A DNA stretch of 64,000 nt, taken from NCBI RefSeq assembly GCF_040822085.1, contig NZ_CP162006.1, positions 372,001-436,000 on the forward strand, written 5' to 3'. The position numbers were made by a program, and so were the translations under genes. Source of the stretch: Rhodoferax sp. WC2427 (GTDB lineage: Bacteria; Pseudomonadota; Gammaproteobacteria; Burkholderiales; Burkholderiaceae_C). Positions 25,446 through 34,490 of this stretch are shown piece by piece (the first letter of the stretch is position 1; every line of letters starts with the position of its first letter). The notes below the pieces were generated by a model. That model searched no databases, was not told the DNA's origin, and worked only from the letters and a program-made list of their open reading frames with translations.

Positions 25446-26575
25446 GGCATCACCTCCGCCGCGATGCGGTCAAAGTAGGCGCGTACGGCGGCCATGTAGC
25501 GGGCATCGTCGAGCAAAAACGCATCGTGGCCGTGGGGCGCGTCGATTTCGGCGTAGCTCACGGTGTGGTGGTGGTCGAGCAAGGCTTTGGCGATTTCGCG
25601 GCTGCGCTGGGGCGAGAAGCGCCAGTCGGTGGTGAAGCTGACCAGCAAAAACTTGGCCTTGACCTGGGCAAACGCCGCGCTCAGGCTGCCGCCGAAATTC
25701 CGCGCCGGGTCAAAGTAGTCCAGCGCGCGGGTGATCAGCAGGTAGGTGTTGGCGTCGAAGTATTCGCTGAACTTGTCGCCCTGGTAGCGCAGGTAGCTTT
25801 CGATCTGGAACTCGGCGTCCTGCGTGGTGTAGCGGTAGTTGCCATGGATGAGCTGGCGGCCGAACTTGGTGTTCATCACGTCGTCGCTCAGGTAGGTGAT
25901 GTGGCCAATCATGCGGGCGATGCGCAGGCCGCGCTGGGGCACTACGCCGTGGCGGTAGAAGTGGCCGCCGTGGAAATCGGGGTCGGTGGTGATGGCGCGG
26001 CGGGCAACTTCGTTAAATGCGATGTTCTCGGCGGTGAGGTTGGGCGCGCTGGCAATCACCACCGCGTGCCGCACACGCTCTGGAAATTGTAGCGTCCAGC
26101 CCAGCGCCTGCATACCGCCCAGGCTACCGCCCATCACGGCGGCGAGGGTCTGGATGCCCAGCTGGTCGAGCAGCCGGGCCTGGGCGTTGACCCAGTCTTC
26201 CACGGTGACCACCGGAAAGTCGGCACCGTAGACCTGGCCGGTGTCGGGGTGGATGTGCATTGGCCCGGTGGAGCCAAAGCAGGAGCCCAGGTTGTTCACG
26301 CCGATGACGAAGAAGTGGTTGGTGTCCAGCGGCTTGCCGGGGCCGACCATGTTGTCCCACCAGCCTGCCGATTTAGGCTGGCCTTCGTAGGTGCCCGCCA
26401 CGTGGTGTGAGGCGTTCAGCGCGTGGCAGACCAGCACAGCGTTGGAGCGGTCGGCGTTCAGCGTGCCGTAGGTCTCATAGGCCAGGTCGTAGGCGCGGAT
26501 GGAGCCGCCGCCTTGCAGGGGCAGCGGGTCGGCAAAGTGGTGGTATTGCGGTGTGGCGATCAAGGGCTTACCCAC
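25442..26575 (-). CDS. metX: Homoserine O-acyltransferase (probably O-succinyltransferase)
   Basis: The 377-residue alpha/beta hydrolase-fold enzyme acylates homoserine as the first committed step to methionine. It shows the nucleophile elbow GGSLGGMQ, the acid in [10 protein letters not shown] and the histidine in [10 protein letters not shown]. In proteobacteria with metW the enzyme is generally of the succinyl-CoA-using type (MetXS), so succinyl transfer is inferred from linkage. It begins three bases after the GST-like gene. Confidence 0.95.
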   Translation of the reverse strand: MGKPLIATPQYHHFADPLPLQGGGSIRAYDLAYETYGTLNADRSNAVLVCHALNASHHVAGTYEGQPKSAGWWDNMVGPGKPLDTNHFFVIGVNNLGSCFGSTGPMHIHPDTGQVYGADFPVVTVEDWVNAQARLLDQLGIQTLAAVMGGSLGGMQALGWTLQFPERVRHAVVIASAPNLTAENIAFNEVARRAITTDPDFHGGHFYRHGVVPQRGLRIARMIGHITYLSDDVMNTKFGRQLIHGNYRYTTQDAEFQIESYLRYQGDKFSEYFDANTYLLITRALDYFDPARNFGGSLSAAFAQVKAKFLLVSFTTDWRFSPQRSREIAKALLDHHHTVSYAEIDAPHGHDAFLLDDARYMAAVRAYFDRIAAEVMP

Positions 26576-26578
26576 GCC

Positions 26579-27193
26579 CTAAACCGGCTTTGTGTCGATA
26601 AAACTCTGGCGCTGCATCAGCTTGTCTTGCAGCTTGGCGAGGTTGGGGTGGCGGCTGCGCCAGGGCAGGTCGGGGAAGCGGAAGTCGAGCCAGCCCAACG
26701 CGCAGCCCACCGAAATGTCCGACAGGCTGAGGTGGATGCCGCTGCAGTAAGGCTTTTCGGCCAGGCCGCGGGCCATGGCCTTCAGGCTGGCATCGACCTT
26801 GCCCATCTGGCGGTCGATCCAGGCCTGGCTACGCTGCTCCACAAAGCGCTCGACCCACACCGACTCCATGCGCGCCAGGATGCCCGCGTCGGACATACCG
26901 TCTGCCAGGGCTTCCCAGGTTTTGACCTCGACCCGCTCGCGGCTTTGCGACGGAATGAGCTTGCCCACCGGCGACAAGGTGTCCAGGTACTCCACGATCA
27001 CCCGCGAATCGAAGATCGCCTCGCCCGCTTCCATCACCAGGCAGGGCACTTTGCCCAGCGGGTTGGATTCGGCGATCACGGTGCCGGGTGCCCACACGTC
27101 GTCCAGCACAAACTGGTAGTCGAGCTTTTTTTCGGCCATCACGACGCGCACTTTGCGCACGTAGGGGCTGGTGAGAGATCCGATAAGTTTCAT
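26579..27193 (-). CDS. Glutathione S-transferase-family protein
   Basis: The 204-residue protein has an N-terminal thioredoxin-like domain (MKLIGSLTSPYVRKVRVVMA, with Ser8 as likely glutathione-activating residue, and the cis-Pro region GKVPCLVMEAGEAIFDS) and a helical C-terminal domain, resembling YibF. The start is set at the beginning of this fold. It precedes metX by three bases and so probably shares its transcript; a link to sulphur metabolism is only suggested. Confidence 0.88.
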   Translation of the reverse strand: MKLIGSLTSPYVRKVRVVMAEKKLDYQFVLDDVWAPGTVIAESNPLGKVPCLVMEAGEAIFDSRVIVEYLDTLSPVGKLIPSQSRERVEVKTWEALADGMSDAGILARMESVWVERFVEQRSQAWIDRQMGKVDASLKAMARGLAEKPYCSGIHLSLSDISVGCALGWLDFRFPDLPWRSRHPNLAKLQDKLMQRQSFIDTKPV

Positions 27194-27267
27194 GGGCACG
27201 GTGGTTCTGGGGCAAGGATCTGGGGATGCTTCCATTCTAGCGATTCACCCCTGCCAAGAAGGCCCGG

Positions 27268-27296
27268 TTTGCCAAGGGTGGCGCGCATCCTACAAT
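27268..27296 (+). promoter_or_regulatory. Candidate sigma-70 promoter of purB, implying a leaderless mRNA
   Basis: TTTGCC at 27268-27273 and TACAAT at 27291-27296 are spaced 17 bp apart. Transcription would start about 7 bases after the -10 element, at or just before the purB ATG at 27304, and no ribosome-binding site is seen in front of the ATG. Confidence 0.45.
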
Positions 27297-27303
27297 TCGC
27301 AAC

Positions 27304-28707
27304 ATGAATCTCTCTACGATCTCGGCCCTGTCGCCACTGGACGGTCGCTATGCCGCCAAACTCGCCCCCCTGCGCCCTTTGATGAGCGAACTGGGCTACA
27401 TGCAACGCCGCGTCCAGGTGGAAGTGGCCTGGTTCATCGCCCTGAGCGATGCCGGTTTTGCCGAATTCAAGCCGCTTACGCCGGGCGCGCGCACCTATTT
27501 GCTGAACCTGGTCACCAAGTTCAGCGAAGCCGATGGCAAGGCCATCAAGGACATTGAAAAAGTCACCAACCACGACGTCAAGGCCGTCGAATACTGGATC
27601 AAGTCCAAGTTCGAAGCCCGCCCCGAGCTGGAGCACGCCAGCGAATTCGTCCACTTTGCCTGCACCAGCGAAGACATCAACAACACCAGCCACGCGCTGC
27701 AGCTCAAGGGCGCCCGCGACCAGGTCATCCTGCCCGGCCTGGACGCCCTGATCACCAAGCTGCGCACCATGGCCCATGCCTTCGCCGACGTGCCCATGCT
27801 CAGCCGCACCCATGGCCAAACCGCCAGCCCCACCACCGTGGGCAAGGAAGTGGCCAACGTGCTGGTGCGCGTGGTCGCCGCCCGTGACAAGATCGCCAAG
27901 ATCCCGCTGATGGCCAAGATGAACGGCGCCGTGGGCAACTACAACGCCCACCTGTCCGCCTGGCCCGACTTCGACTGGGAGGCCTTCAGCCGCAAAGTCG
28001 TCGAAACCCCCGAGCACGGCCCCGACACCGGCATCAACCCCTGGGGCCTGGGCCTGACCTTCCAGCCCTACAGCATCCAGATCGAGCCACACGACTACAT
28101 GGCCGAGCTGTTCGACGCGATGGCCCGCACCAACACCATCCTGATCGACTGGTCGCGCGACGTGTGGGGCTACGTGAGCCTGGGCTACTTCAAGCAGCGC
28201 CTGAAAGACGGCGAAATCGGCTCCAGCACCATGCCGCACAAGGTCAACCCCATCGACTTTGAAAACGCCGAAGGCAACCTCGGCCTGGCCAACGCCCTGC
28301 TGCGCCACCTGAGCGAAAAGCTGCCCATCAGCCGCTGGCAGCGCGACCTGACCGACTCCACCGTGCTGCGCAACATGGGCGTGGCCGTGGGTTACGCCGC
28401 GCTGGCCTACCAGTCGCTGCTGACCGGGATGAACAAGCTGGAGCTGAACGAAGAAGCCCTGGCCGCCGACCTCGATAGTTCATGGGAAGTGCTGGCCGAG
28501 CCGATCCAGACGGTGATGCGCCGCTTTGGCGTGTCGGGGGCGTACGAGCAGCTCAAGGAAGTCACCCGCGGCAAAACGGTCACCGCCGAAGCCCTGCACG
28601 GCCTGATCAATTCCCTGGCCATTCCCGATGCCGAAAAGCAGCGCCTGCTGGCCATGACGCCGGGCAGCTACACCGGCATCGCCGCCGACCTGGCCCGTCG
28701 CGCGTAA
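27304..28707 (+). CDS. purB: Adenylosuccinate lyase
   Basis: PurB cleaves SAICAR and adenylosuccinate, acting twice in purine synthesis. The 467-residue protein has the superfamily signature SSTMPHKVNPIDFENAEGN near residues 305-323 and the catalytic histidine in SRTHGQTASPT near 175-185, matching the long E. coli type. The adjacent promoter suggests leaderless translation. Confidence 0.96.
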   Translation: MNLSTISALSPLDGRYAAKLAPLRPLMSELGYMQRRVQVEVAWFIALSDAGFAEFKPLTPGARTYLLNLVTKFSEADGKAIKDIEKVTNHDVKAVEYWIKSKFEARPELEHASEFVHFACTSEDINNTSHALQLKGARDQVILPGLDALITKLRTMAHAFADVPMLSRTHGQTASPTTVGKEVANVLVRVVAARDKIAKIPLMAKMNGAVGNYNAHLSAWPDFDWEAFSRKVVETPEHGPDTGINPWGLGLTFQPYSIQIEPHDYMAELFDAMARTNTILIDWSRDVWGYVSLGYFKQRLKDGEIGSSTMPHKVNPIDFENAEGNLGLANALLRHLSEKLPISRWQRDLTDSTVLRNMGVAVGYAALAYQSLLTGMNKLELNEEALAADLDSSWEVLAEPIQTVMRRFGVSGAYEQLKEVTRGKTVTAEALHGLINSLAIPDAEKQRLLAMTPGSYTGIAADLARRA

Positions 28708-28713
28708 TTTTCT

Positions 28714-28773
28714 CAATGAAATAGCCTGCCTGTGCTTATCTGATAAGCGCAAGCAGCTATAAAAACAATAGTA
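28714..28773 (-). repeat. Palindromic repeat copy 8, intergenic (purB/yaeQ)
   Basis: On the minus strand it reads TAGCTGCTTGCGCTTATC, then the complementary ATAAGCAC arm and a T-poor tail GGCTATTTCATT. It fills the purB-yaeQ gap. Confidence 0.85.
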
Positions 28774-28780
28774 TTCAGGC

Positions 28781-29341
28781 ATGGCCCTCAAATCCACGAT
28801 CTTCAAGGCCAACCTGCAAATTGCAGACATTGACCACGGCTACTACGCCGACCACGCCCTGACCCTGGCGCGCCACCCCAGCGAAACCGACGAACGCATG
28901 ATGGTGCGCCTGGTCGCCCTGGCGCTGAACGCCTACAAACTGCAAAGCGAGCTGGGTGGCGATGGCGTGCTGGCCTTTGGCGCGGGCCTGAGCAACCCCG
29001 ACGACCCCGACCTCAGCCTGCGCGACTACACCGGCCGCACCCGACTGTGGGTGGAAGTGGGCCAGCCCGAAGACAAACCGCTGATCAAAGCCTGCGGCAA
29101 GGCCGACCAGGTGCTGCTGTACCCGTTCAGCTCGTCGGCCGACGTGTGGTGGCGCACCATGGAAGCCAAGCTGGCCCGCCCGCAAAACCTGCAGGTCTGG
29201 CGCGTGCCCACCGACGCATCCCAGGCCCTGGCCGCCCTGGCCGAACGCAGCATGCAGCTGCAGGCCACGGTGCAGGAAGGCAACCTCACCTTGGGCAGCG
29301 AAAAAGGCAGCGTGGATGTGGAGTGCGTCCGCTGGAAGTAA
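28781..29341 (+). CDS. yaeQ: YaeQ family protein
   Basis: The 186-residue product begins MALKSTIFKANLQIADIDHGYY and contains GRTRLWVEVGQP, both typical of YaeQ, which has a PD-(D/E)XK nuclease-like fold. E. coli YaeQ was noted as a suppressor of rfaH defects, but the biochemical role is unresolved. It lies downstream of purB, separated by a repeat copy. Confidence 0.92.
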   Translation: MALKSTIFKANLQIADIDHGYYADHALTLARHPSETDERMMVRLVALALNAYKLQSELGGDGVLAFGAGLSNPDDPDLSLRDYTGRTRLWVEVGQPEDKPLIKACGKADQVLLYPFSSSADVWWRTMEAKLARPQNLQVWRVPTDASQALAALAERSMQLQATVQEGNLTLGSEKGSVDVECVRWK

Positions 29342-29349
29342 TTTGGCGG

Positions 29350-29408
29350 ATCTTTTAGGCCGCTGGCGCTTATTCCATAGGCGCAAGCAGCTACTTAATC
29401 AATAGCAG
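29350..29408 (-). repeat. Palindromic repeat copy 9, intergenic and 3' end of the DUF3717 gene
   Basis: The minus strand reads TAGCTGCTTGCGCCTATGG then AATAAGCGCCAGCGGCC. Its upstream edge (TGCTATTGATTAAG) supplies the last codons and the TAA stop of the neighbouring DUF3717-DUF1289 gene. Confidence 0.85.
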
Positions 29409-29829
29409 GCATGCGCCCTTCGGCGGCGCGCTCGGCATAGCGGTTGAAGCGCCAGGAATTGCCTTCCAGCGTGATGCGCCGCCAGGTGGCGCGCTTGTCG
29501 GCCGGGCCCATGGCGGGCCAGTGCTGGACTTCTTCAAACGTGCGGCCGCAGCCTTTGCAGATGGCATCGCCCTGGAACGTGGAGCAGATGGCGATGCAGG
29601 GCGTGTCGGGCGTCGTCTCGTACCAGGTCAGCCAGGCAGCCCACGCCTCGGGGGCGTTTGCGGCCATGGACGCAGCGTCCACCGTGTCTTCGTGGTGGTA
29701 GACCATCAGCGCGTACACCTCGGCCAGCGCGCGCAATTCGGCGCACAGGGTGAAGCCGTCGGGGGAGGGCTTTTGGGCACGCCAGTAGTTGATGGCGGCT
29801 TCGATGTCGGTGATGTGGAGTCCGGCCAT
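29395..29829 (-). CDS. DUF3717-DUF1289 two-domain protein
   Basis: The 144-residue protein appears to fuse two small families. Residues about 3-48 (ITDIEAAINYWRAQKP) match DUF3717. Residues about 75-115 carry the DUF1289 zinc-ribbon-like cysteines in CIAICSTF...CKGCGRTFEEV followed by a WPAM segment. DUF1289 proteins are thought to bind metal, but function is unknown. The start at 29829 follows the conserved MAGLHITD beginning. The C-terminal PAID residues and the stop codon come from the adjoining repeat. It is divergent from the TerC gene and its riboswitch. Confidence 0.75.
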   Translation of the reverse strand: MAGLHITDIEAAINYWRAQKPSPDGFTLCAELRALAEVYALMVYHHEDTVDAASMAANAPEAWAAWLTWYETTPDTPCIAICSTFQGDAICKGCGRTFEEVQHWPAMGPADKRATWRRITLEGNSWRFNRYAERAAEGRMPAID

Positions 29830-29876
29830 GGCGGGGAAGAATGCGAAAGGAGGCCGATTGTGCTCTAATTGCGTCC

Positions 29877-30005
29877 CTGAAGGGGAGTAGCTCCCGCCCG
29901 CCATCCTGGTGGGCATCCACTGGTCGTCAATACGTTGCCCCGCGCGGGCAACCGGGCAGTGGGGCAGTGGTGAACATGTTTCACCACGCCGAGCAAGACC
30001 TTCGA
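29877..30005 (+). ncRNA. Manganese riboswitch (yybP-ykoY family) upstream of a TerC gene
   Basis: The leader contains the diagnostic GAAGGGGAGTAGC at its 5' end and GCCGAGCAAGACCTTC at its 3' end, whose GAAGG/CCTTC edges pair as the basal stem; further hairpins lie between. This is the yybP-ykoY (mntP/alx) Mn2+-sensing motif. It lies about 105 bases ahead of the TerC start, which fits riboswitch control of a metal exporter. Confidence 0.88.
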
Positions 30006-30110
30006 TGTCCATCTGCCAAGGTGGGTTTCGAAGCGTGCTTGCTGGCCACCACACCATCTGCATCCCGATTCCCGCCTTTGCTGTTTTTCAACTGCAAAGG
30101 AGTGTTTTTC

Positions 30111-30803
30111 ATGGAATTTTTATCCGCCCCCTGGTGGTCTGCCCTGCTGGCGATCATTTTGATCGACCTGGTACTGGCGGGCGACAACGCCATCGTCATC
30201 GCCCTGGCGGCGCGCAGCCTGCCGCCGCATCTGCAAAAGAAAGCCATCCTGTGGGGCACGGTGGGTGCCATCGCGGTGCGCTCGGTGATGACCATCGGCG
30301 TGGTCTGGCTGCTGAAGATCCCCGGCCTGATGCTGGTGGGGGGCTTGGGCCTGCTGTGGATTGCCTACAAGCTGCTGGCCGACCAGGGCAATGAAGACGG
30401 GCACGACGGTCCGGTGGTCAGCACCTTCTGGGGTGCGATGAAGACCATTCTGGTGGCCGACGCGCTGATGGGCGTGGACAACGTGCTGGGCGTGGCCGGT
30501 GCCGCGCACGGCGCGTTTGACCTGGTCATCATCGGCCTGCTGGTCAGCGTGCCCATCGTGGTGCTGGGCAGCACGGTGGTGTTGAAGCTGGTGGAGCGCT
30601 TCCCGGCCATCATCCAGATCGGCGCTGCGGTGCTGGCCTTTACCGCTGCCAAGATGATCGTGGGCGAACCGGTGCTGGCCAGCGTGTTTGGCCCGGACGC
30701 CCCCTGGAGCACTGCCGCCCACTGGGGCTTGTATACGGTGGCCGTGGCCGGTGTGCTGGCAACCGGTAGCTGGGCCGCGCGCCGCAAAGTGTCGGCAGCG
30801 TGA
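30111..30803 (+). CDS. TerC/Alx-type membrane protein, probable Mn2+ exporter
   Basis: The 230-residue protein has about seven hydrophobic helices and the family motif IDLVLAGDNAIVIALAA (residues about 17-33), with a second copy ADALMGVDNVLGVAGAA in the C-terminal half; the aspartates and asparagines of these repeats form the presumed metal path. The ATG follows AAAGGAGTG. The upstream Mn2+ riboswitch implies induction by manganese excess. A paralogue without a visible riboswitch lies at 43.4-44.1 kb. Confidence 0.92.
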   Translation: MEFLSAPWWSALLAIILIDLVLAGDNAIVIALAARSLPPHLQKKAILWGTVGAIAVRSVMTIGVVWLLKIPGLMLVGGLGLLWIAYKLLADQGNEDGHDGPVVSTFWGAMKTILVADALMGVDNVLGVAGAAHGAFDLVIIGLLVSVPIVVLGSTVVLKLVERFPAIIQIGAAVLAFTAAKMIVGEPVLASVFGPDAPWSTAAHWGLYTVAVAGVLATGSWAARRKVSAA

Positions 30804-30844
30804 TGGCGGGGCGGGGGTAGCGTAATCGCGCTATCCTTGCCCGC

Positions 30845-31177
30845 ATGAAACTCATCCTCAAATGGCTGCTCAGCGCAGCCGCATTGCTTCTGGTGGCCCA
30901 TTTGTACAGTGGGGTGCAGGTGCAGAACTTCACCACCGCGCTCATCGCCGCGCTGGTGATCGGCCTGCTCAACACGGTGCTGCGGCCGGTGCTGGTGCTG
31001 CTGACGCTGCCGGTGACCGTGCTCACGCTGGGGCTGTTCTTGTTTGTGGTGAACGCGCTGATGTTCTGGTCTGCCTCGGGCCTGCTGGCGGGCTTCCACG
31101 TGACCGGGTTTGCCGCCGCCCTGATCGGCTCGCTGCTGTATTCGGCCGCCGGTATCGTGATCGACGCCGTGGTTTAG
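30845..31177 (+). CDS. Phage_holin_4_2-family small membrane protein
   Basis: The 110-residue protein has about four hydrophobic helices and the conserved GLLNTVLRPVLVLLTLPVTVLTLG segment split across helices two and three. Despite the family name it is a common chromosomal membrane protein (YvlD-like) of unknown role; nothing nearby is phage-related. It overlaps the M48 protease gene by four bases tail to tail. Confidence 0.88.
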   Translation: MKLILKWLLSAAALLLVAHLYSGVQVQNFTTALIAALVIGLLNTVLRPVLVLLTLPVTVLTLGLFLFVVNALMFWSASGLLAGFHVTGFAAALIGSLLYSAAGIVIDAVV

Positions 31178-32739
31178 TTGTTGGCTTTGTCCAGGGCCTG
31201 TTCTTTGAGCAGGGCCTGGATTTGGCGCGTGCGGGTGTCGATGATGGAGGCCTCGATGTCGTCCACCGGTCCGCTGCCCGGCGGCGGCTTGCGCACAAAA
31301 TCTTGCGCGGCGCGGAAGCGGTCCATGGCCCCGGCATAGTCCAGCCGGGCCACCTGGGCTTCGGCTTCGGCCCGGATGGCGCGCAGCGTCTGGCCCTGGG
31401 CGGTGTAGGCACTGGCCAATAGCTGCCAGGCCGTGCCGTCGCGCGGGTGCAGGGCCACCCAGGGTTGCAGGCGGGCCATGGCGTTGGCCGCCTGGCCCAT
31501 GCGGATACGCACCTGGGAGCCCAGCACCAGCTCGGGTCGGCCCGGGGCTTCTAGCTCCAGCAAGGCGGCGGTGGCGGGCGCGTCACCCGCCGTCCATTCG
31601 ATTTCGGCGGCCAGCAGGCGGCTGGTGCGGGCCAGTGCCGGGTCGGTACCTGTGAGGGCCTGCAGCCGCGCCACCAAGGTGCGGGCCATGGGAACGTCGC
31701 GCTGCTGCAGCGCCGCCAGCGTGCCGGCGTACAGCACGCCGACACTGCGCACGTCCAGGGCCGGGCCGCTGGGGTGTACGGCCCGGGCCTCGGCCACCCA
31801 GGCGCGCAGCATGTCCACGCCGGGGTTGCCCAGCACGCGGGCCCGGGCGGCCATCATGGCGTGCAGGGCATTGGGCGGGGCGTGCACAGGGCGCGCGTCC
31901 AGCGCCTGGCGCGACTGCATGTCGGCAATCCGCTCGGTGGTCAGCGGGTGGGTGCGCAGGTAGGGCAGCGAGCCGTTGTCGCCGATGCGGGAGGCCTGCT
32001 GCAGTTTTTCGAACATGCTGACGAAGCCGATGGGGTCATAGCCCGCCTGGGTCATCACGCCGTAGCCGATGCGGTCGGCCTCGCGCTCCATGTCGCGCGA
32101 GAAGTTGAGCTGGTTTTGCACCGCCGCCGCCTGCCCGCCGACGACCATGGCGTTGGCCGCGTCCGGGTTCTTGCTGGCGGCCAGTGCGCCCAGAATCATG
32201 GCCCCGATCATCCAGGGCATGGCCTTGCTTTGCGATTCCATCATCCGCGAAATATGCCGCTGGGTAACGTGGCTGAGCTCGTGGCCCAGCACCGAGGCCA
32301 GCTCGTCCGGGCTGGTGACCACGCCCACCAGGCCCAGGTGCAGGCCCAGGTAGCCGCCGGGCAGGGCGAAGGCGTTGATGGTGCGGTCGGCCCCCATCAG
32401 CACCTCCCAGGCAAAGCGCTGGTCGAGCTCATCGGTGAGCTCACCGCGCTGGCGGGCGGCGGCCAGCAGCGGCTGCCAGATGCTTTGCACGTATTCGACC
32501 AGCACCGGGTCGTCCACGTAGTCGGGGTCGCGGTAGATTTCACGGGCGATGCGTTCGCCCAGGCGGCGCTCGGCGCTGGTGGTCATGCTGCTGCCGTCGC
32601 CCAGCTGGGGCAGTTGCGACGGTTGAGCCGTGGCCGGGATGCCTGCGCTGAATGCTATTAAAATTAGAGCTGCTGTCGCTGATGCTATAAGCGATAGGCC
32701 CTGTTTTTTTATAAATTTTTGCTGCAATTGGGTTCCCAT
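31174..32739 (-). CDS. M48-family periplasmic metalloprotease with TPR tail, BepA-like
   Basis: The 521-residue protein has an N-terminal signal peptide, an M48 protease domain with the zinc motif HELSH ([13 protein letters not shown] near residue 150) and a second glutamate in the EREADRIG segment, and a helical TPR-like C-terminal half. BepA-type proteases monitor outer-membrane protein assembly such as LptD. The signal peptide (residues about 7-30) is encoded almost wholly by a palindromic repeat: [20 protein letters not shown] forms the basic and hydrophobic regions before ATAQP. The ATG at 32739 is preferred since the region upstream overlaps moaC's start on the other strand. Confidence 0.9.
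   Translation of the reverse strand: MGTQLQQKFIKKQGLSLIASATAALILIAFSAGIPATAQPSQLPQLGDGSSMTTSAERRLGERIAREIYRDPDYVDDPVLVEYVQSIWQPLLAAARQRGELTDELDQRFAWEVLMGADRTINAFALPGGYLGLHLGLVGVVTSPDELASVLGHELSHVTQRHISRMMESQSKAMPWMIGAMILGALAASKNPDAANAMVVGGQAAAVQNQLNFSRDMEREADRIGYGVMTQAGYDPIGFVSMFEKLQQASRIGDNGSLPYLRTHPLTTERIADMQSRQALDARPVHAPPNALHAMMAARARVLGNPGVDMLRAWVAEARAVHPSGPALDVRSVGVLYAGTLAALQQRDVPMARTLVARLQALTGTDPALARTSRLLAAEIEWTAGDAPATAALLELEAPGRPELVLGSQVRIRMGQAANAMARLQPWVALHPRDGTAWQLLASAYTAQGQTLRAIRAEAEAQVARLDYAGAMDRFRAAQDFVRKPPPGSGPVDDIEASIIDTRTRQIQALLKEQALDKANN
32651..32720 (+). repeat. Palindromic repeat copy 10, encoding the M48 protease signal peptide
   Basis: The plus strand reads TGCTATTAAAATTAGAGCTG then CTGTCGCT, TATAAGCGATAGGCCC and a T-rich tail. 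The protease gene reads the opposite strand through the entire element, in the same frame as copies 2, 11 and 16. Confidence 0.8.
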
Positions 32740-32818
32740 GGCATGGCGCTGTGGAGGGGAGGGTGTCCGTATGATGCGGCTCCACCATAAACGTTCTGTA
32801 AATAGGATTGTGACCCGC

Positions 32819-33307
32819 ATGTCCACCCTGACCCATTTTGACGCGCACGGCCAAGCCCACATGGTCGATGTGGCGGCCAAGGCCCACACCCACCGCACGG
32901 CGGTCGCCACCGGCCGCATCGAGATGCTGCCCGCCACCCTGGCGCTGATCGAGAGTGGCACCGCCAAAAAAGGCGATGTGCTGGGCATTGCCCGCATTGC
33001 CGGTATCCAGGCCGCCAAGAAGACCAGCGACCTGGTGCCCCTGTGCCACCCACTGGCGCTGACCCGGGTGGCGCTGGACTTTGCGGTGGTGTCCGAGCCT
33101 GCCGCCGTGGTGTGCACCGCCACCGTAGAAACCGTGGGCCCCACCGGCGTAGAGATGGAAGCCCTGTGCGCCGTCCAGGTCGCCTTGCTGACCATTTACG
33201 ACATGTGCAAGGCAGTCGACCGGGGCATGGCCATCACTGGCGTGCGGGTGGTGGAGAAGCACGGCGGCAAGTCGGGCAGTTTTGTGGCGCAGGTACCGTC
33301 CCGGTAG
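32819..33307 (+). CDS. moaC: Cyclic pyranopterin monophosphate synthase
   Basis: MoaC acts with MoaA to turn GTP into cyclic pyranopterin for molybdenum cofactor. The 162-residue product has [16 protein letters not shown] near residues 15-30, the [13 protein letters not shown] motif near 63-75 and GVEMEAL near 111, as expected. The start follows the conserved MSTLTHFD opening. It is divergent from the M48 gene and stands alone among moa genes here. Confidence 0.95.
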   Translation: MSTLTHFDAHGQAHMVDVAAKAHTHRTAVATGRIEMLPATLALIESGTAKKGDVLGIARIAGIQAAKKTSDLVPLCHPLALTRVALDFAVVSEPAAVVCTATVETVGPTGVEMEALCAVQVALLTIYDMCKAVDRGMAITGVRVVEKHGGKSGSFVAQVPSR

Positions 33308-33369
33308 CCCTCTTTGGATGGCCCACTGTCTGGTATTCTGTTACGACTTTCTACCGCCAGAGGCTCCCT

Positions 33370-34452
33370 GTGAAGCACGTCAACCGGCAAGAACTCATCG
33401 CGCGGCTTGTCGCCATCTGTGATCCCGCCAACCCGGCTGCTCCTCTGAGCGCCGAAGGCCGACAGCAGGCGATTACCGAAGCCATTGACGACGCCACCCA
33501 GCACGCCACCGACAGCGAAACCCGCCGGGTGACGATTTTGCTGTCCGACCTGCGCGGCTTTACCGCGATTGCCGAGAAGTTCTCGGCCATGGAGATGGTG
33601 GCTGCGCTGAACCGCTACCTGTCGCGCATGACCGAAATCATCCTGCGCCACGGTGGCAGCATCGACAAATTCATGGGCGACGCGATCATGGTGTTGTTTG
33701 GGGCACCCCACGCCCTGCCCAACAGCATCGAGTCCGCGCTGGCCTGCGCCATCGAAATGCAGCTGGCCATGGACGAGATCAATTCTGAAAACAAGCTGCA
33801 TGGCATGGCCGCGCTGTACATGGGCATTGGCATTAACACCGGCGACGTGGTGGTGGGCCACCTGGGCTCGCGGCTGCACAGCGAGTACACCGTGATTGGC
33901 GACCAGGTGAACCTGGCCTCGCGGGTGGAGGCGCACAGCCTGCGCGGGCAGATTCTGCTCAGCGAGAGCACCTACCAGCAGGCCCGGGACTTCATCGACA
34001 TTGGCGACATCAACGAGGTGCAGGTCAAAGGTAAAAAGGGCTGCGTGCGCATGGTCGAGCTGCTGGCGCTACGCGGCAGCCACCCGCTGATAGCGCCCAA
34101 GCGCGAGGTGCGCAACAGCCCCCGGGTCGAGGTGGACCTGCCGCTGGTTTTCCAGATACTGCAAGGCAAATCCGTCCTGCCGCAGGAGCATGTCGGCCAG
34201 ATAGTGGACATGGGCTACGGCGGCATGTTCGTCGTCAGCCCGGTGGCGCTGGCCCCGTTTGACGATATCAAGATCACCCTCTCTTTGTCCCTGATGGGCC
34301 GCGAACTGACCGAAATTTACGCCAAGGTGCTGCGCGTGACCGAGGTCCACGGCGAATACAAATGCCCGGTGGAGTTCACCTCTATCGAGACCAAGGCCGC
34401 GCAGACCATCAAGGAGTTTGTCGACGGCATTGTGGAGTTCAACCAGCACTGA
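33370..34452 (+). CDS. Class III adenylate/guanylate cyclase with C-terminal PilZ domain
   Basis: The 360-residue protein has a class III nucleotide cyclase domain (residues about 55-235): first metal aspartate in LLSDLRGFT, second in GGSIDKFMGDAIM, and the transition-state region YTVIGDQVNLASR. A PilZ domain follows (RNSPRVEVDLP near residue 255, then DMGYGGMF), a fold that often binds cyclic di-GMP. The N-terminal 50 residues are unassigned. It starts with GTG after AGAGG. It may link c-di-GMP to cAMP, and a second cyclase and a cAMP phosphodiesterase lie at 38.5-41.6 kb. No membrane segment is seen. Confidence 0.88.
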   Translation: MKHVNRQELIARLVAICDPANPAAPLSAEGRQQAITEAIDDATQHATDSETRRVTILLSDLRGFTAIAEKFSAMEMVAALNRYLSRMTEIILRHGGSIDKFMGDAIMVLFGAPHALPNSIESALACAIEMQLAMDEINSENKLHGMAALYMGIGINTGDVVVGHLGSRLHSEYTVIGDQVNLASRVEAHSLRGQILLSESTYQQARDFIDIGDINEVQVKGKKGCVRMVELLALRGSHPLIAPKREVRNSPRVEVDLPLVFQILQGKSVLPQEHVGQIVDMGYGGMFVVSPVALAPFDDIKITLSLSLMGRELTEIYAKVLRVTEVHGEYKCPVEFTSIETKAAQTIKEFVDGIVEFNQH

Positions 34453-34490
34453 CTTGCATGGACCAGGATGCAGATCCCGAGCACTGAACG

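Noticed and set aside
30845..31177. Phage_holin_4_2 gene as a sign of a prophage
   Set aside because: The family is a common chromosomal membrane protein and no phage gene lies nearby.
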